NCBI GenBank assembly: GCA_003153755.1
Contig: PMBG01000090.1
Coordinates: forward strand, 1-33,777
Source of the DNA: Chloroflexota bacterium
GTDB taxonomy: Bacteria; Chloroflexota; Limnocylindria; Limnocylindrales; CSP1-4
DNA length: 33,777 nucleotides
Direction of reading: 5' to 3'
Each line of letters opens with the position of its first letter. Position 1 is the first letter of the stretch. Positions 32,209 to 33,777 of the stretch are shown piece by piece. The position numbers and the translations under genes were made by a program. Below the pieces are notes generated by a model. That model saw only the letters and a list, made by a program, of their open reading frames with translations. It searched no databases and was not told the origin of the DNA.

Positions 32209-33117
32209 CTACCTGGCGACCGGGGCGTACGAGAGGCTGGGGATGAGGCCGTTCTGAACGTCCGGACTCATCATGTAGTCGAGGAAGGCGGCCGTCAGAC
32301 CCGTGGGCTGGCCGAGCGTATACATATGGCCGTCCGCCGAAAGCTTGTACGTGCCGGCTGTCATGTTCGGGACGGTCGCGTCGGAACCGTCGAGCTGGAG
32401 GCCGTTGAGCTTCCCCTTGTTCGCCGGATCGTTGTAGTACGCGAAGCCGATGACGCTCATGGCGCCGCTGGTCTTCGTCACGGCCGTAGTGACCGCACCG
32501 TTGGAGTCTTCGGTCAGGATCTGGCCGCTGGTGGTTTCGTTCAGTCCGCCGAGCACGATCTTCTTGAAAGTCGCGCGGGTGCCGGACGAGGCGGGCCGGA
32601 AGATGAGGATGATCGGCTCGTCGGGACCACCGACGTCTTTCCAGTTGGTGATCTTGCCGGTCCAGATGTCGACGTGCTGCTGGGTGGTCAGGTTCTTGAC
32701 GGTGACGTCGGGGTTGGTGACCACGATCCAGCCTTGCTTGGCGACGATGTGGTCGATGAGCTTGTTGGCGTCCGGAGTCGCCAGCTTGCTGTCGGCGGTG
32801 ACGTCAGACTCGCCAATCTGGACTGCGCCCTGGGAGACCTGACTGAGGCCGGTGCCGGAGCCACCGCCGTTGACGATGATGTTGGCACCGGGGCACGCCG
32901 CGACGTACTGCTTCGCGGCCGCGTCGATGAGCGGCTGAAGGGCCGTGGAGCCGGCGGTCGTGATCGTGCCGGTCTGGCAGTTGAGCGCGCCGGGGGCTAA
33001 GGAAGCCTTGGGCGTCGTGGCGGCGCTCGATGGCGAAGCTGTTGATGAGCCGCATCCCGAAGCCAGCACCACTACCGCGACCACGATCGCGACGAGACTG
33101 CCCTTGCCTTTGAGCAC
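32209..33117 (-). CDS. pstS: PstS phosphate-binding lipoprotein
   Basis: A 302-residue exported protein with lipobox VLASGC (Cys22), then a Ser/Ala/Pro linker and a complete PstS domain: TITTAGSTALQPLIDAAAKQ, VNGGGSGTGLSQVSQGAVQI, GESDV, QQHVDIWTGKITNWKDVGG, IFRPASSGTRATFKK and the C-terminal TAAFLDYMMSPDVQ. It binds phosphate at the cell surface and delivers it to PstC/PstA. Unlike the second PstS of this window it has a lipid anchor and no dockerin. The GTG start has AGAGGAG about 8 nt upstream. Confidence 0.93.
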   Translation of the reverse strand: MLKGKGSLVAIVVAVVVLASGCGSSTASPSSAATTPKASLAPGALNCQTGTITTAGSTALQPLIDAAAKQYVAACPGANIIVNGGGSGTGLSQVSQGAVQIGESDVTADSKLATPDANKLIDHIVAKQGWIVVTNPDVTVKNLTTQQHVDIWTGKITNWKDVGGPDEPIILIFRPASSGTRATFKKIVLGGLNETTSGQILTEDSNGAVTTAVTKTSGAMSVIGFAYYNDPANKGKLNGLQLDGSDATVPNMTAGTYKLSADGHMYTLGQPTGLTAAFLDYMMSPDVQNGLIPSLSYAPVAR

Positions 33118-33193
33118 AGCGTTCTCTCCTCTCTCGTGGGGCGACCGCCTGAGCCGGGCCCGCTCCCACTAATGAACAGAGCGTCCTGCCGCT

Positions 33194-33224
33194 GGTTTAA
33201 CGCGGTTCTGCCCCGCGGTTAACG
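33194..33224. promoter_or_regulatory. Pho-box-like repeats upstream of pstS
   Basis: TTAACG occurs at 33197 and 33219 on the plus strand, exactly 22 bp (two helical turns) apart, about 80-105 bp upstream of the pstS start. GTTAAC is palindromic, so the orientation is not certain. A CATTAG -10-like hexamer lies about 20 bp nearer to the gene on the minus strand. Confidence 0.45.
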
Positions 33225-33264
33225 TTTGCGGCCACTGCGCAATCCCAAGGCTTGTTCGTACACA

Positions 33265-33284
33265 GGGGTTCCGAACTGAACCCC
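33265..33284. other. Small perfect hairpin
   Basis: GGGGTTC and GAACCCC form a 7-bp stem with a 6-nt loop in the pstS upstream region. No T tract lies next to it; the role is unknown. Confidence 0.4.
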
Positions 33285-33299
33285 GACCGCGAGGGAGCT

Positions 33300-33485
33300 A
33301 TGCAACCGACAACCGTGACAGTCTCGTCCACCGAGCCTGCCGAACATGGCGGTGTGTGGTCCGCTGGTCAGACACCCGAGGCCGGCGTTCGCAGCGGCAG
33401 TAGACCACGGTTCGCAGCGATCCCTGACGGGCCGTGGCGACTCCAGGAGCTGCACGTTCGCAACCGCACCGAGTTGTCTGGGTAG
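33300..33485 (+). CDS. Possible small hypothetical protein
   Basis: A 61-codon frame starts at an ATG with GAGGGAG about 4 nt upstream and encodes MQPTTVTVSSTEPAEHGG and, near the end, DGPWRLQELHVRN. It has no signal peptide, membrane helix or recognisable motif. Third-position GC is only moderately biased, so it may not be a real gene. Confidence 0.22.
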   Translation: MQPTTVTVSSTEPAEHGGVWSAGQTPEAGVRSGSRPRFAAIPDGPWRLQELHVRNRTELSG

Positions 33486-33552
33486 CGGCCATGTTCTGAC
33501 ACGGTTGGCGGTCGCATCGGTTACGCCAAAGGCTCCCGATCGCCTGCCATCA

Positions 33553-33646
33553 ACGCTTCGAACGGTTACCATGTCCCGGTTCCTGGTCTTCCACGCCGAA
33601 TGGTCACATCGCCGAATCAGATGCTCTACATGCTCTGTGCGGCGAA
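33553..33646. repeat. Dispersed repeat, right copy
   Basis: This is the partner of the copy that follows the DUF3494 gene, sharing GGTTACC, CGGTTC, CACGCCGAATGG, GCCGAATCAGATGCTCT and CATG-CTGTGCGG. Its hairpin arms are less perfect than in the left copy. The final part merges into the array of tRNA-antisense motifs. Confidence 0.6.
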
Positions 33647-33736
33647 GCGCCACCCGTAGCAGCGGATCAGATGCTCGCCCGACACGGTATCGGTCGACCT
33701 CGACGGTCTGCATCGGATCAGATGCTCTACGTGAGC
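33614..33736 (+). repeat. Three-copy array of a motif antisense to a tRNA 5' half
   Basis: ATCAGATGCTC starts at 33616, 33666 and 33717, giving a period of 50-51 bp. The last copy reads GCATCGGATCAGATGC-TCTA-CG-TGAGC. Its core starts exactly 40 bp before the tRNA start, the same as at the internal locus. TCAGATGCTCTA and TGAGC are the reverse complements of the anticodon-stem/D-stem and D-stem parts of that tRNA. Confidence 0.7.
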
Positions 33737-33756
33737 CTGGAACAGGCACAAATCGC

Positions 33757-33777
33757 GCGCCCGTAGCTCAGTGGATA
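33757..33777 (+). tRNA. 5' end of a tRNA gene or tRNA-like copy, cut by the window edge
   Basis: GCGCCCG-TA-GCTC-AGTGGATA gives the acceptor strand, the linker and the first half of the D-arm, the same 21 bases as the internal tRNA-Arg-like copy. The anticodon is outside the window, so identity (Arg by similarity) and integrity are unknown. Confidence 0.6.

Noticed and set aside
33614-33736. CRISPR array
   Set aside because: The 50-bp period suggested one, but the repeated core is only about 13 bp, there are three copies and no cas genes.

Overview
The window is high-GC bacterial DNA with long GTG/TTG-started genes, good Shine-Dalgarno sequences and many secreted proteins with Thr-Pro linkers. 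No rRNA or complete tRNA is present to fix the taxonomy. Cohesin/dockerin proteins without any glycosidase, WxL-like surface proteins and paired lipoprotein/membrane-anchored surface proteins suggest an uncultivated, probably monoderm lineage. Chloroflexota is my best guess and Actinomycetota the alternative; this is inference.

Left part (1-6190): the start of an unknown minus-strand gene, an MFS exporter, a small GlsB-type membrane protein with a clear terminator, and a translationally coupled pair made of a CheB-CheR-PAS-PAS-histidine kinase fusion and a LuxR-type response regulator. Positions 6191-10755 are an accessory zone. It holds a possible structured RNA leader, a DUF3494 (ice-binding-like) lipoprotein, small hypothetical genes including a tandemly duplicated zinc-ribbon protein, a decayed IS5-like transposase, and a family of short repeats that are antisense to the 5' half of a tRNA-Arg-like sequence. 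The same repeats return at the right edge, where the window ends inside another copy of the tRNA 5' end.

Middle (10756-20428): a Cof-type HAD phosphatase; a very unusual Clp-like AAA+ protein with two D1-type modules plus a degenerate D2; and, convergent to it, a four-gene operon (membrane-anchored solute-binding protein, TelA, solute-binding/VWA lipoprotein, XpaC-like protein) of the TelA stress-response type.

Right part (20429-33777): a phosphate-uptake locus merged with a cohesin-dockerin system. The plus-strand operon encodes a PstS-like protein that ends in a dockerin, a cohesin/WxL-like protein, a DUF916-like anchored protein, a PstC permease with two N-terminal extracellular cohesin-like domains, an enlarged PstA, and PstB. 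A TM-anchored cohesin protein lies just upstream. On the opposite strand are a conventional lipoprotein PstS and a 748-residue triple-cohesin membrane-anchored protein. TTAAC/ATAAC half-sites at 11 or 22 bp spacing, resembling PhoP boxes, occur before several of these genes and before the TelA operon. The simplest reading is a phosphate-starvation regulon in which phosphate-binding protein is docked onto its own permease and onto surface scaffolds by cohesin-dockerin contacts. This is the most striking system in the window.
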